This document shows, piece after piece, positions 34,301-41,900 of a DNA stretch of 64,000 bases. Source of the stretch: Nocardioides marinus (GTDB lineage Bacteria; Actinomycetota; Actinomycetes; Propionibacteriales; Nocardioidaceae); NCBI RefSeq assembly GCF_013408145.1, contig NZ_JACBZI010000001.1, positions 930,001-994,000 of the forward strand. Reading direction: 5' to 3'. Each line of letters starts with the position of its first letter. Position 1 is the stretch's first letter. The position numbers and the translations under genes were made by a program. A model generated the notes under the pieces. It was not told the DNA's origin. It saw only the letters and a list, made by a program, of their open reading frames with translations, and ran no database searches.

Positions 34301-34479
34301 GCAAGCAGTTCGTCGAGTCGCCCGACCTCTCCGACGCCGTCACCGAGGCCGTCCTGGGGAACCAGACGAGCCACCACAAGATGGCCGACTACTTCTTCAC
34401 CGACGACCGCGTGAAGGTCCAGCTCGTCAAGCTCCTGGGCGAGTTGGTGCACGAGAACCTCAAGGCCGAGATCACCTGA
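31381..34479 (+). CDS. hsdR: type I restriction endonuclease/translocase subunit
   Basis: 1032 residues from the GTG at 31381, where family homology begins (SVEHELAFEDEICAHLAADG); an ATG at 31354 overlaps the previous gene and is a possible alternative. Nuclease domain with D148 and E162-L-K164 (LELKTD). SF2 helicase with Walker A HSAGSGKTNS (K321), DEAH at 435-438, and motif VI-like QTLSRLNRTYP. A helical C-terminus assembles with HsdM/HsdS. It cleaves unmodified DNA after ATP-driven translocation. All key motifs are intact. Confidence 0.95.
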   Translation: MSVEHELAFEDEICAHLAADGWLYSPTDDRYDKTRALFPADVFAWLQETQPEEWAKVVKPSLSPAEQERAKEQLLDRLVKTLDLPLESGGGTLAVLRKGFKKTPARFAMCEFKPATTLNAAAMERYAAVRLRVMRQVYYSGEHKGSIDLVLFVNGLPVATLELKTDNTQSIEHAKAQYRTDRDPKGEPLLGFANRCLVHFAVSNDEVAMTTRLAGKATHFLPFNVGNDGAAGNPVNPRGAATSYLWERVLQRDSWLHIIGKLLHLETRTDIDPITGEASKKTTLLFPRFHQWELVTNLLATAAQEGPGHRYLAMHSAGSGKTNSIAWTAHGLATLFDERNQKVFDTVIVVTDRTVLDDQLQKAIKQIEGVDGTVATINADQVRNAGTGSKSGLLAAELLAGKLIVIVTMQTFPFALQAIRDNAGLAGKRFAIIADEAHSSQTGRTSQQLRAVLTAEELADLDDGGEIDTEAILAAEMEARAESPNLSFFAFTATPKNKTLELFGRPDADGVPRPFHVYSMQQAIEEGYILDVLRNYTTYDTAFQIAERSRQHLEEVKLVDESEATKGLMRWVSLHPTNIAQKVQIIVEHYRANVRHLLDGHAKAMVVTSSREHAVRYKEAIDAYIAKRGYRLATLVAFSGSITLDGVAFAGAEPPYTEANLNSGLRGRTLPVAFGTDDFQILIVANKYQTGFDQPLLSAMYVDKRLSGVTAVQTLSRLNRTYPAGGKDTTYVLDFVNDPAEILGSFKPYYREATIEGATDPDIVHDLQAKLDAAGIYTESEIDAFVTAYLTGKHGAISAPLKAAADRFNSRYTAAVVDGDAATVEELDLFRKDVGSFVRLYDFLSQIVNYADTDLEKRSLFLRLLAGRLTGRLGAETVDFSTVELTHIKQARSGDHALDLDSGEPVALRPVSATGTGSARDPRMVRLAEVLAKINDLFAGEDFTPAEQQSWVEGLVTVLMDDDTIRAQAGANTRKQFVESPDLSDAVTEAVLGNQTSHHKMADYFFTDDRVKVQLVKLLGELVHENLKAEIT

Positions 34480-34498
34480 AGCGGGACCGCGGCGCACG

Positions 34499-35644
34499 TC
34501 AGACGACGGACAACTCCCCCCGCAAGTACCGCAGCAGGATCTGCGCCTTCTCTTGCGTGTAGGACCCTGTTGTCGTCTCGCGTAGTGGGGCGGCGTACTC
34601 CAACGCTTCTCGCTGATCGGCCGTCAGTTGCTCTTCTTCGCGCCCCTGCAACGACCCTAACTCCTCTCCGAACCTCACGAAGTCGGCACGAGCCGGCAGT
34701 GCTTCACCGGTTCGCAGGAAGTCTTCGATCACGAGGTAGTAGATGAAGAAGGTGGACTGCTGACGCAGAAGTGGATCACCCTCTTCGAAGATCTCGTTCA
34801 TCGCCTCGAGGGTCGGCCTAACGGCGTCAACCAAGGCAGCCAGGGTTCGTTGCACGTTCTGCCGCTCGGAGTCGCTGAACGATTCGCCGAAGTCCGGTCT
34901 GAAGGAAGACGCGAACTGGTCGATCAGCGTTCGCTTCATGTCTGGCACGTCGTGAATCGTGCCCTGACGCGACTTGACGAAGAGGAGCCGCAGGAGAAGG
35001 TCTTCGTGCTTGCGACGCACGTTCCTGAACCCGGCGCAACGGAACAAGTCGTCGTTTCGAACGAGCGGTATGACGTGGGATCGCAAAAGCTCGCCTCGGG
35101 TTCTCTTCTCAGCTGGGTTGAGAGGGACACCCTCGTTAAGCCGGAAGAACAGTTCTTCGATGAGTTCCGGATCCTCCGTGTCGACCACCGTGACCGGGAT
35201 TTCGTAGTCCAAAAAGCGGTACGCAAGAGACGGCGCTTCCGCGCGGAGCTCACCAAGGGTGAGTCCGCCGAATCGACCGCGTCCTCCGGCGAACTCCTCC
35301 AACAGAACCGCTTGACTATCCTCCACGTCCTCCAGCAAGCGGAAGTCGTCATCCAGGCGCAGCCGGCCGGACGCGAACTCCTCAAGCGCCTCCAACCGCT
35401 GGCGCCCGTCGATGACGGCGTAACTGGCAGCGCGACCATCCCGAAACTCAGGAGGGCGCAGCTGGTGCAGGTAAAGCGGCGGAACGTCGAACCCGTTGAG
35501 GATGCTGTCGATGAACAGCTGCTGACGGCTGCGAGTCCAGATTCCGCCCTCACGCTGATAGACCGGATCGAGGAGGAAGTTGTCTTGCCAGCCGATCAGC
35601 TGCTCGACACGGAACCCACGCCGCGAGATGCCCAACCGGCTCAT
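34499..35644 (-). CDS. DUF262 (ParB/GmrS-type) protein
   Basis: 381 residues. DUF262 N-terminal domain: DPVYQREGGIW (YQR 29-31) and YAVIDGRQRLEAL (DGRQR 79-83), the ParB/Srx-like nucleotide-binding motifs seen in GmrSD and related defence proteins. A helical C-terminal half carries no HNH motif, so there is no obvious DUF1524 nuclease. It is convergent with hsdR (20 bp apart) and overlaps the FRG gene by four bases. Base composition is clearly lower in G+C than the rest, indicating separate acquisition. Confidence 0.82.
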   Translation of the reverse strand: MSRLGISRRGFRVEQLIGWQDNFLLDPVYQREGGIWTRSRQQLFIDSILNGFDVPPLYLHQLRPPEFRDGRAASYAVIDGRQRLEALEEFASGRLRLDDDFRLLEDVEDSQAVLLEEFAGGRGRFGGLTLGELRAEAPSLAYRFLDYEIPVTVVDTEDPELIEELFFRLNEGVPLNPAEKRTRGELLRSHVIPLVRNDDLFRCAGFRNVRRKHEDLLLRLLFVKSRQGTIHDVPDMKRTLIDQFASSFRPDFGESFSDSERQNVQRTLAALVDAVRPTLEAMNEIFEEGDPLLRQQSTFFIYYLVIEDFLRTGEALPARADFVRFGEELGSLQGREEEQLTADQREALEYAAPLRETTTGSYTQEKAQILLRYLRGELSVV

Positions 35645-36432
35645 GCGAACAACTCTCTGACTCGGCTTCCCAGGCGGTGCAGATCCGGGTAGACCGTTCT
35701 TTCCTCGACGCCCAGCGATCTCAACTCCTCCAGGATCTGCTGCTTGGCCGCGCCCTCAACCCGGATGCGAGTTAGGAACTTGGCTGCATCCGGCAGGTGC
35801 TCGATGGCCGTCTCCTCTCCCGTGATCGTGAACGTTCCCCACTGACTGATGATCCTCGGGAAGTTCCGAGATGCGATAACAGCGACATGGCGGAGCGGTA
35901 CCTGAGGTGCGGTGCCCGCCATCGGGTTGTACGGATCCAAGTTGCTGTCGACCCCGACAAACGGGAGGTCCTCGACGTGCTTCGATGACCATGTACCTGC
36001 CTGCCGGTTGAGACCTTCGGGCATCAAGACCCACACGTCGCCGTCAGGTTCGGGCACCCCTTCCAGCCGGGTGTCGTCAGTCTCGCAGGCGAAAAACAAG
36101 GCCACGAGTGCGTTCTCGGACCAGTCCAATAGACGGGTCGGCACCCCATGGTGCTGCGCCAGGAGCAACCAATCCCAGTCGCTGGCAGGAGGCTCAGCAA
36201 GATGAGGTAGCGCATCCTGCATGAAGCGCTTCAGCATGGCGACCTCGTTTTCCCGGAATCGGTCGCCGCGCAACGCACTGGCTTGCAGTCGATAGGCAGC
36301 GTTTCGGTGACCTCGAAACCAGAGCGGCCGCGTCATGCCGCCAGCGCCGAGGTCGCGGAGTGCCTGGACGAACTGGCCGACGTTGTCGATCGTCACCTTC
36401 GGATCCACGTCTGACGCTCCCTTGCTCCCCAC
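35641..36432 (-). CDS. FRG-domain protein
   Basis: 263 residues. FRG domain at ~35-215: PLWFRGHRNAAYRLQ (WFRG 38-41) and LLLAQHHGVPTRLLDWSENAL (~90-108), the two signature blocks of the family, whose biochemical role is not established. Probably cytoplasmic; no signal peptide. First gene of a two-gene unit with the DUF262 gene (stop/start overlap of four bases). Adjacent to the restriction operon, so a phage-defence role is likely by context. Confidence 0.82.
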   Translation of the reverse strand: MGSKGASDVDPKVTIDNVGQFVQALRDLGAGGMTRPLWFRGHRNAAYRLQASALRGDRFRENEVAMLKRFMQDALPHLAEPPASDWDWLLLAQHHGVPTRLLDWSENALVALFFACETDDTRLEGVPEPDGDVWVLMPEGLNRQAGTWSSKHVEDLPFVGVDSNLDPYNPMAGTAPQVPLRHVAVIASRNFPRIISQWGTFTITGEETAIEHLPDAAKFLTRIRVEGAAKQQILEELRSLGVEERTVYPDLHRLGSRVRELFA

Positions 36433-36471
36433 GGACCTTAGCGCCGATCCCTTCTCAAAGTCGCCCCGCTT

Positions 36472-36565
36472 GGTAGATCTTGACCGTGACAGCGACTTGT
36501 CAAGATTCGCTGCATCTCGACAAAGTTGTCGAGATGCACGAAGGATTGATGGCCCGCCCGCGGGA
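36472..36565 (+). repeat. island-flanking repeat, copy A
   Basis: About 94 bp, roughly 85% identical to 46775-46868 in the same orientation. It contains two inverted repeats: ATCTTGAC...GTCAAGAT, and a perfect 13-bp-arm hairpin TGCATCTCGACAA-AG-TTGTCGAGATGCA (36509-36536). It marks the junction between the defence and mercury islands. The rest of 36433-36772 contains no gene I can support. Confidence 0.75.
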
Positions 36566-36772
36566 GACCTTGACGAGATCGGCCATTTGCGTGGTTGCCG
36601 TCAAGGTAGGCCGGTCCGGACACGAGCTCTCCCCGCAGAGCGCCCCGTCACCGGCGAGCTTCGCGGACGGGTCATCCGGGACGCCCGGGCATTGGTCAGT
36701 GGGCTGGCCTGCTCAGGTCCCGCACGAGGTTCCAGTAAGGGACGGCCCCAGATCGCCGATGTGCTGCGTGAG

Positions 36773-37315
36773 TCAAGGCCCGCTCGTGCCTACCCGTCGG
36801 TTTGCCGTCGAGGTACGCCCTCTGCCTACCGCCCATCCGGCCTCGACGGTCCCGGCGACGGCGAGCCCGAAGACCAGGTGCGCGATGACTCCGCGGAGGT
36901 GCGTGCTGAGCGGATAGTCGAGGTTTGCTGCGGAGAACCCGAAGGCGGGGGTGATGAGTTCGTCGGCGACGATACTCATGGCGGCCCCGGTCGCGAGCCC
37001 GGCGATTGGCGGAGACCACCCGGTGCTACGCCGCAGGAGGGGATAGAGCGGCGCCCACTGGATGGCCAGGCCGTAGTGGAAGGCCAGGCTCAAGCGATCC
37101 AGCTGCTCGTCGCTGAGATCCAAGCCGACGTGGCGGCTGAGCTTCTCTGCTGCGATCCGGTACGGCGGTCCCGGGCGTACGGCGTCCTCGCGCTCTCGGT
37201 CAGCCGCGGACTCCATGTCGTACAACTTCATGCTGACCGGTTCCATGGCCTTGGTGCCGACGTATCCCGCGGCGGCGGCAAGGATCAGGTCAAGGGCGGC
37301 TTGTCGGATGTGCAC
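36773..37315 (-). CDS. small membrane protein, YagU/DUF1440-like
   Basis: 180 residues from a GTG with GGAGG four bases upstream. Membrane segments at ~7-25, ~80-97, ~103-120 and ~140-162. The pattern GYVGTKAMEPVSMKLYD near the N-terminus and LHYG-like WAPLYPLLRR resembles the YagU/DUF1440 family of unknown function. Last gene of the minus-strand mercury operon, separated by ~220 bp with no recognisable feature. Confidence 0.5.
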   Translation of the reverse strand: MHIRQAALDLILAAAAGYVGTKAMEPVSMKLYDMESAADREREDAVRPGPPYRIAAEKLSRHVGLDLSDEQLDRLSLAFHYGLAIQWAPLYPLLRRSTGWSPPIAGLATGAAMSIVADELITPAFGFSAANLDYPLSTHLRGVIAHLVFGLAVAGTVEAGWAVGRGRTSTANRRVGTSGP

Positions 37316-37536
37316 TGTTCCTCCAAAGGTCGCGTTGAAAGGTTCTCACGGCCGCTGAGCATCCGCGCCGGGATGTAGCCGTGGTGTGCCTGCTAGTCAC
37401 GCCATCCCGCGGCGTCGGGCTGGGTCGCGGGCACGACGGCAACGGCTTCGCGACCGCGGCGGCTGGGTTGTGCTCGGCGACCACACGTCCGCGAGGCGAG
37501 CCTGATGAACGGGCGGCCCGGAAGGTCAGAGAGTTC

Positions 37537-38889
37537 TCACAGCATCGAGCCCAGGTCGGACCCGACGGTGGGGTAGGCGGCTGTCGCGGATTTGAGTTGC
37601 CGAGTGGTGAGGCCGAGCTTGATGGCCAGGCCGAGGGTGTTGATAAGTTCGCCGTATTCGGGTCCGAGGAGGTGGGCGCCGACGATCTGGTCGTTGGTCT
37701 GGTCGATGAGGATCTTCGCGGCTGCGGTTGTCTCCCCGATGCGGTAGTTGGAGTACCAGTCGCTGGTGTCGTTGTAGCGGACGATGAGGTCGATGCCGAT
37801 GTCGCGGGCCTCGGCCTCGAGCATGCCGACGCGGGCGAGTTCAGGGATGGTGAAGACCGCGGTGGGGATGCCTGAGTAGTCCGGGGCCGTGGTGGTGTCC
37901 TTGAGCATGTTGGAGGCGGCGACCTTGGCTTCGGAGACCGCGACCGGGGTGAGCGGCATTCCCGCTGTGTCGGCTGAGTCCCCGGCCGCCCAGACGTGGG
38001 GATTCGTGATGCTCTGCAGGTGGTCGGCGACGTGGATGCCGTGCTCGCCCCACTCGACGCCCGCGGCGTCGAGTCCCAGGTCGGCCAGGTCCGCGACGCG
38101 TCCGGCGCCGTGGACGACGAGGTCGGTCTCGACCGTCTCCTGGTCACCGTCGTGTTCCAGGGTGACCTGGTAGCCATCACCGGACGGCAGTACCTCGCGG
38201 ATGGTGGTGGTGCGGCGCAGCTGGATGCCGATCTCGTGGCCACGGTTGACCAGCAGCTCGACGAGGTCGGGGTCGAAGTTCTTCAGTGGGCGCTCGCCAC
38301 GGTCGACGATGGTCGGCGAGCTGCCGGCACGGACGGCGATGTGGGCAAACTCGAAGGAAATGAAACCGCCGCCGACGAACAGGATCCGGGAGGGGAGGTG
38401 CTCGAGGTTCAGGAAGTCGGTGCTGTCGATGAGGTGCTCGTGGCCCGGGAAGTCCAGGGGGCGGGGGCGGGCGCCGGTGGCGACCAGGAAGCGGTCGGCG
38501 TCGTAGGCGGTGTCCTCGATCTCCAGTTGGCGTGGGCCGGTGAATCTGGCGCGGCCGTGCAGGGTGGTGACGCCATGGCTGCTCAGGCCGTCTTCCATGT
38601 TCTGGGGCACGGGGTCGGTGAAGCCGTGCTTGTGCTTCATCAGGTCGGCCCAGTTGATGGAAAGATCCGCGTCGTCGATGCCCTTGCCGCGCATCAGCCG
38701 TGCGCTGTCGATGACCTCGGCCCCGCGGCGCAGGATCTTCTTCGGATCGCACCCCCGCAGCGCGCACGTGCCTCCGTAGGGCAGGGAGTCCACGATGGCC
38801 ACCTTCCATCCCTGCGCTGCGCACTTGTTGGCGGCGGCGACACCGGCCATGCCGGCGCCGATGACGATCAGGTCGAACTGTTCATTCAT
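37537..38889 (-). CDS. mercuric-reductase-like flavin disulfide reductase
   Basis: 450 residues from the ATG nine bases after GGAG; earlier in-frame ATGs overlap that site. FAD site GAGMAGVAAA (~11-20), redox pair C42-x4-C47 in GGTCALRGCDPKK, NAD(P) motif GGGFISFEFA, second FAD motif VWAAGDSADT. The C-terminal dimer domain ends YPTVGSDLGSML: the His of glutathione reductase is Tyr, as in MerA, yet there is no terminal Cys pair. Probably an NAD(P)H oxidoreductase acting on thiols or metals with the mer genes. Paralogous, not identical, to MerA at 41901. Confidence 0.8.
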   Translation of the reverse strand: MNEQFDLIVIGAGMAGVAAANKCAAQGWKVAIVDSLPYGGTCALRGCDPKKILRRGAEVIDSARLMRGKGIDDADLSINWADLMKHKHGFTDPVPQNMEDGLSSHGVTTLHGRARFTGPRQLEIEDTAYDADRFLVATGARPRPLDFPGHEHLIDSTDFLNLEHLPSRILFVGGGFISFEFAHIAVRAGSSPTIVDRGERPLKNFDPDLVELLVNRGHEIGIQLRRTTTIREVLPSGDGYQVTLEHDGDQETVETDLVVHGAGRVADLADLGLDAAGVEWGEHGIHVADHLQSITNPHVWAAGDSADTAGMPLTPVAVSEAKVAASNMLKDTTTAPDYSGIPTAVFTIPELARVGMLEAEARDIGIDLIVRYNDTSDWYSNYRIGETTAAAKILIDQTNDQIVGAHLLGPEYGELINTLGLAIKLGLTTRQLKSATAAYPTVGSDLGSML

Positions 38890-38982
38890 CTGCATCTCTC
38901 CAGAGTGGAATAGTTGTAAGAGGCGGTGGGTGGGGCGTCCAGGCAAATGTTTGGCGATCCGTTGGCGACGAGCAGCAGCCAG

Positions 38983-39324
38983 CTACCCTTCAGGTACGTG
39001 CTGACGAGCTCGATCTGCCCGCCGCGCGCGCGGGCGGCAAGTCGGGGCCGAAGCGCCGCGGTGCAGCATCCACGCTGCGGCGAAGAGCGCGGCAGCGCCG
39101 AGGAAGAACGGCCAGGACGCGGGCCCGTCCACGCTGGCCCCTGCGGCAGCCGTACCGGCGCCGGCCACGGCCAAGGGGGCGCCACAGCAGAGGCCGAGCA
39201 TCGCCAACCCTGCTCCGATGAAGGCGGCCACAGCGCCGAGCCCTGCCGCGATGACCGCGAACAGCCGCAATGTGAGACGGCCGGCGGCTCCGGCAAGGTG
39301 GGGTGAGGTGGCTGTCGGCCTCAC
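38983..39324 (-). CDS. MerT-like small membrane protein
   Basis: 113 residues from a GTG in a GTGA overlap with the CcdA stop. Two or three membrane helices (~20-47, ~48-62, ~70-86) with a vicinal Cys pair in the first-second helix region (MLGLCCGAPLAV), the hallmark of Hg(II) transporters of the MerT/MerC/MerF type. The tail is basic. Likely brings Hg(II) in for reduction. The family assignment is by motif, not by overall similarity I can check. Confidence 0.6.
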   Translation of the reverse strand: MRPTATSPHLAGAAGRLTLRLFAVIAAGLGAVAAFIGAGLAMLGLCCGAPLAVAGAGTAAAGASVDGPASWPFFLGAAALFAAAWMLHRGASAPTCRPRARRADRARQHVPEG

Positions 39325-40280
39325 CGCGAACGGCCCTCGCGACGATCCTGGTCGCGCGCGGGTGTCTGCGGTCTTGTGAGCGCGGGGGCGCAGCAGCCCT
39401 CGGGATCGGTCACCATCGGATCCGCGGCCTCCCCCGGGTCGGTGATGCGGCGGGTTCGGTGGTGGTGAATGACCACCGCGAGCGCGAGCAGGACGGCTCC
39501 CGTCGCGGACAGGGCGATGAGCGTGCCGTGGGCTTGCACCCAGGTGGCGGCGGTGGCGGCGACGCTGGTCAGGCCGGTGCCGCTGGTCGCGCGGTCACCC
39601 GTCACTGCGGTCGGGTACCAATACCAGATGAGGTAGGTGCCGGTGACCGCGAGGACGATCGCGGTGAGTGTGGGGCCGTACCGGGCCAGGGAGGCCGTGC
39701 GCCGGGTGAGGGCGGTGCCGGCGATGGCGGTGGCGATGGCGAGGAGCAGCAGGACGGTGGCTGCCCCGGCGGCATAGACGGCGAAGACCACGATCAGGCC
39801 GGTGTAGGTGGCGGTGGCCTGGGCCTGAGCGATGACCGCGAGGAGCACCCCGAAGGTGCACGATAGCGAGGCCCCGGCGAACCCGACGCCGTAGGCGACC
39901 GATTGGCCCACCCCGTGGCCTCGCGCTGCGGGCTTCGCGCCGATGCCGGGCAGACGGAGGCCCAGTGAGCGACCGGTGAGCATCGCCCCCGCGAACAGCA
40001 GCAGCACCACTCCTGTGGCCAGCCCGAGCCAGGGCGCCGCTTTGATGACCGCGTGGGCTCCGGCGCTCACGATGAGTCCGACGGCCACCAGGGTGCCGGC
40101 GAACCCGATGGTCAGCGCGACTCCGGACGGCAGGGCCCGGGCTAGGCGGCCCGCCAGGGCGGTGTGGTGGGTGGTGTCTCCCAGGGAGAGGGTGATCCAG
40201 GCGGGCAGGAGCGCGAACCCGCAGGGGTTGACGGGGGCCACCATGCCGGCGGCGAAGGCAAGCGCAAGCAGCCCGCCCAT
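39321..40280 (-). CDS. CcdA/DsbD-type thiol-reductant membrane transporter
   Basis: 319 residues with about seven membrane helices. The two Cys motifs of the CcdA family are present: PVNPCGFALLPAW (helix 1) and ASLSCTFGVLL (helix 4). They shuttle electrons from cytoplasmic thioredoxin to exported thiol proteins. An unusual His/Arg-rich tail ends in a vicinal pair (DPEGCCAPALT). It overlaps the thioredoxin-like lipoprotein by one base and MerT-like by four, so the redox partners are co-made within the mercury operon. Confidence 0.8.
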   Translation of the reverse strand: MGGLLALAFAAGMVAPVNPCGFALLPAWITLSLGDTTHHTALAGRLARALPSGVALTIGFAGTLVAVGLIVSAGAHAVIKAAPWLGLATGVVLLLFAGAMLTGRSLGLRLPGIGAKPAARGHGVGQSVAYGVGFAGASLSCTFGVLLAVIAQAQATATYTGLIVVFAVYAAGAATVLLLLAIATAIAGTALTRRTASLARYGPTLTAIVLAVTGTYLIWYWYPTAVTGDRATSGTGLTSVAATAATWVQAHGTLIALSATGAVLLALAVVIHHHRTRRITDPGEAADPMVTDPEGCCAPALTRPQTPARDQDRREGRSR

Positions 40281-40846
40281 CAGCCCGTCACCTTGTCCAG
40301 CTCGGCACGGATCTTCTCGGCGTTGGGCTCCACGCCCCGGAAGACCACCTTGCCGTCGGGGTCGACGATTACCACGGTGCTCAACTGGGTGACCCCGTAG
40401 CGGGCGGTCAACGTGCCGTCGGGGTCACTGGCGTAGGCCAGGGCGGTGGCGTCGTAGTCCTTGAGGAATCCTTCGATGTCCTTGGACGTCTCGTAGGCGG
40501 CCACGTCGATGACCCCGAAGTCCGCCGCCTTGGGATCCTGGGCCCGCGCCTGGGCCAGGGCGTTGGCGGTGGGTCCGCAGCCGCCGCACTCGACGGAGAA
40601 GAACAGCAGCACGCTCGGACGCTCACCGGGCAGCGTGATGGAGCTGCCGGCGATGGTGCGGGCGGTGAAACCTGCCGTGGAGGCGCCTCCGTCACCTGCC
40701 GGGGAGGGGTTGTCCTTGGTCAGGCCTCCGCAGGCGGTCAACAAGACGGCGAGCACGCTGATCATGCCCAGCGCAGTGAATCGGCGCCGAAATGGGCGGG
40801 CGCGGCGAGCAGTACCGGTGCGATCGGGAGTGTCAGTGGGGTGCAC
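40280..40846 (-). CDS. TlpA/thioredoxin-like lipoprotein
   Basis: 188 residues (GTG start). Basic n-region, hydrophobic stretch and lipobox LLTAC at ~35-39, so anchored outside the membrane. Redoxin fold with active site ECGGCGPT (C-x-x-C) after FFSV, and a cis-Pro region around VTQLSTVVIVDPDG. Probably reduced by the adjacent CcdA protein; it may keep Hg-binding cysteines reduced or reduce exported protein disulfides. Confidence 0.8.
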   Translation of the reverse strand: MHPTDTPDRTGTARRARPFRRRFTALGMISVLAVLLTACGGLTKDNPSPAGDGGASTAGFTARTIAGSSITLPGERPSVLLFFSVECGGCGPTANALAQARAQDPKAADFGVIDVAAYETSKDIEGFLKDYDATALAYASDPDGTLTARYGVTQLSTVVIVDPDGKVVFRGVEPNAEKIRAELDKVTG

Positions 40847-40849
40847 TGG

Positions 40850-41143
40850 TCAGCGGCCCTCTCCTCGGGCGCGGCCCGGCGTGGATTCGTTGCGGGACGG
40901 GTCGGGTGCGCAGCAGTCGTCGTTATCGCGCTTGTGCCGTCGTGGGACGGCCAGCACCGCAACGACGACGAGCAGGACGCCTGCCGCAATCACCCACGGG
41001 CTGCGAATGAACCCGCCAATCCCAGCGAGTGCTCCGCCGGCGATGAGGAGGGGAAGGGCGCAGCAAGCGACCATGAGCAGCCCGGCTCCGGCGGCCATGA
41101 GCAGGCCACCGCCACCTGGTTGGTTGTCGCGGTTTGATGTCAT
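40850..41143 (-). CDS. MerC/MerF-like small Hg(II) transporter
   Basis: 97 residues, two membrane helices (~15-42 and ~50-66) with a Cys pair in helix 1 (MVACCALPLLI) and a second vicinal pair in the cytoplasmic tail (DNDDCCAPDPS). This matches the logic of MerF/MerC: Hg(II) taken by membrane Cys and handed to tail Cys, then to MerA. Just upstream of the TlpA-like gene. Confidence 0.68.
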   Translation of the reverse strand: MTSNRDNQPGGGGLLMAAGAGLLMVACCALPLLIAGGALAGIGGFIRSPWVIAAGVLLVVVAVLAVPRRHKRDNDDCCAPDPSRNESTPGRARGEGR

Positions 41144-41190
41144 GGGTGTTCCTCTCTCGTTCTCTCGTCGGCCCTCTCGTCGGCCTTGTG

Positions 41191-41850
41191 TCAGCAGCAG
41201 TGGGGGTCCTCGGACCCGGTCGGGTCGGCCTGGAGGCGGCCAAGCAGGCTGGCGGTGAGGGCGGCGCCGAGTTGGAAGGCGTCGGCCACGGTGACCACTT
41301 CGGCTTCGGGGTGCCCGGCGAGCCAGCCCGCCGCGTCCTGGGGGGAGGTGAAGTAGTGCACCTGGTCGCAGAACGAGGAGCGGATCGAGGTGATCTCGTC
41401 GGGGTTGACCAGGGACACCACAGCCGTGGAAGGCTCGACGCTGGTGACACCGCCGGCGGGGTCAACGGCCACCCGGATCGCGCCACCGCCGACCGGCGAG
41501 ACCGACTCGATGCGGGCGGCGCGTTCGAGCAGGGCGGGGAACATCAGGGTGTCGAGGGCACACCAGGTGTAGAGCTCCTCGCCGGCCACGGTGAACCGGT
41601 GCGCGGTGGGGCGCAGGGTGAGGCCTTGGCCGATGATCCGGCCCTGGTCGTCGTACTCGGTGTCCGGCACGGCGGCCAGACCACGGCGCACGTCGTCGAC
41701 GGTGCGGCCGGATGCGGCGGCGAGTTGCTCGAGGGTGACGGGGTCGCCGTCCACGAGCAGCCGCAACAGCGGGACGAGCAGGCCTGCGTCCAGGCCGGTC
41801 TCCTCGGGTCGGGTGAGTCGGTCGGTCAGGTCGGTGCTGAGGTTCGACAC
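41191..41850 (-). CDS. merB: organomercurial lyase
   Basis: 219 residues from the GTG at 41850; a frame to 41991 runs into merA and is rejected. An N-terminal winged-helix-like part (~22-60: LLRLLVDGDPVTLEQLAAASG) precedes the MerB fold with catalytic Cys97 and Asp100 (YTWCALDTLMFP) and Cys161 (SSFCDQVHYF), equivalent to C96/D99/C159 of the characterised enzyme. It breaks the C-Hg bond. It ends HCC, an added vicinal pair. Confidence 0.92.
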   Translation of the reverse strand: MSNLSTDLTDRLTRPEETGLDAGLLVPLLRLLVDGDPVTLEQLAAASGRTVDDVRRGLAAVPDTEYDDQGRIIGQGLTLRPTAHRFTVAGEELYTWCALDTLMFPALLERAARIESVSPVGGGAIRVAVDPAGGVTSVEPSTAVVSLVNPDEITSIRSSFCDQVHYFTSPQDAAGWLAGHPEAEVVTVADAFQLGAALTASLLGRLQADPTGSEDPHCC

Positions 41851-41900
41851 GTGCGTTGGCTCCGTTCTTGTCGGGGTGAGAGTGCCCTCGGGTGCGGGGG

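Noticed and set aside
36480..36917. Plus-strand frame starting inside repeat copy A
   Set aside because: No ribosome site, overlaps the opposite-strand YagU-like gene, and the peptide shared with copy B ends at once in B. The similarity is explained by the DNA repeat.
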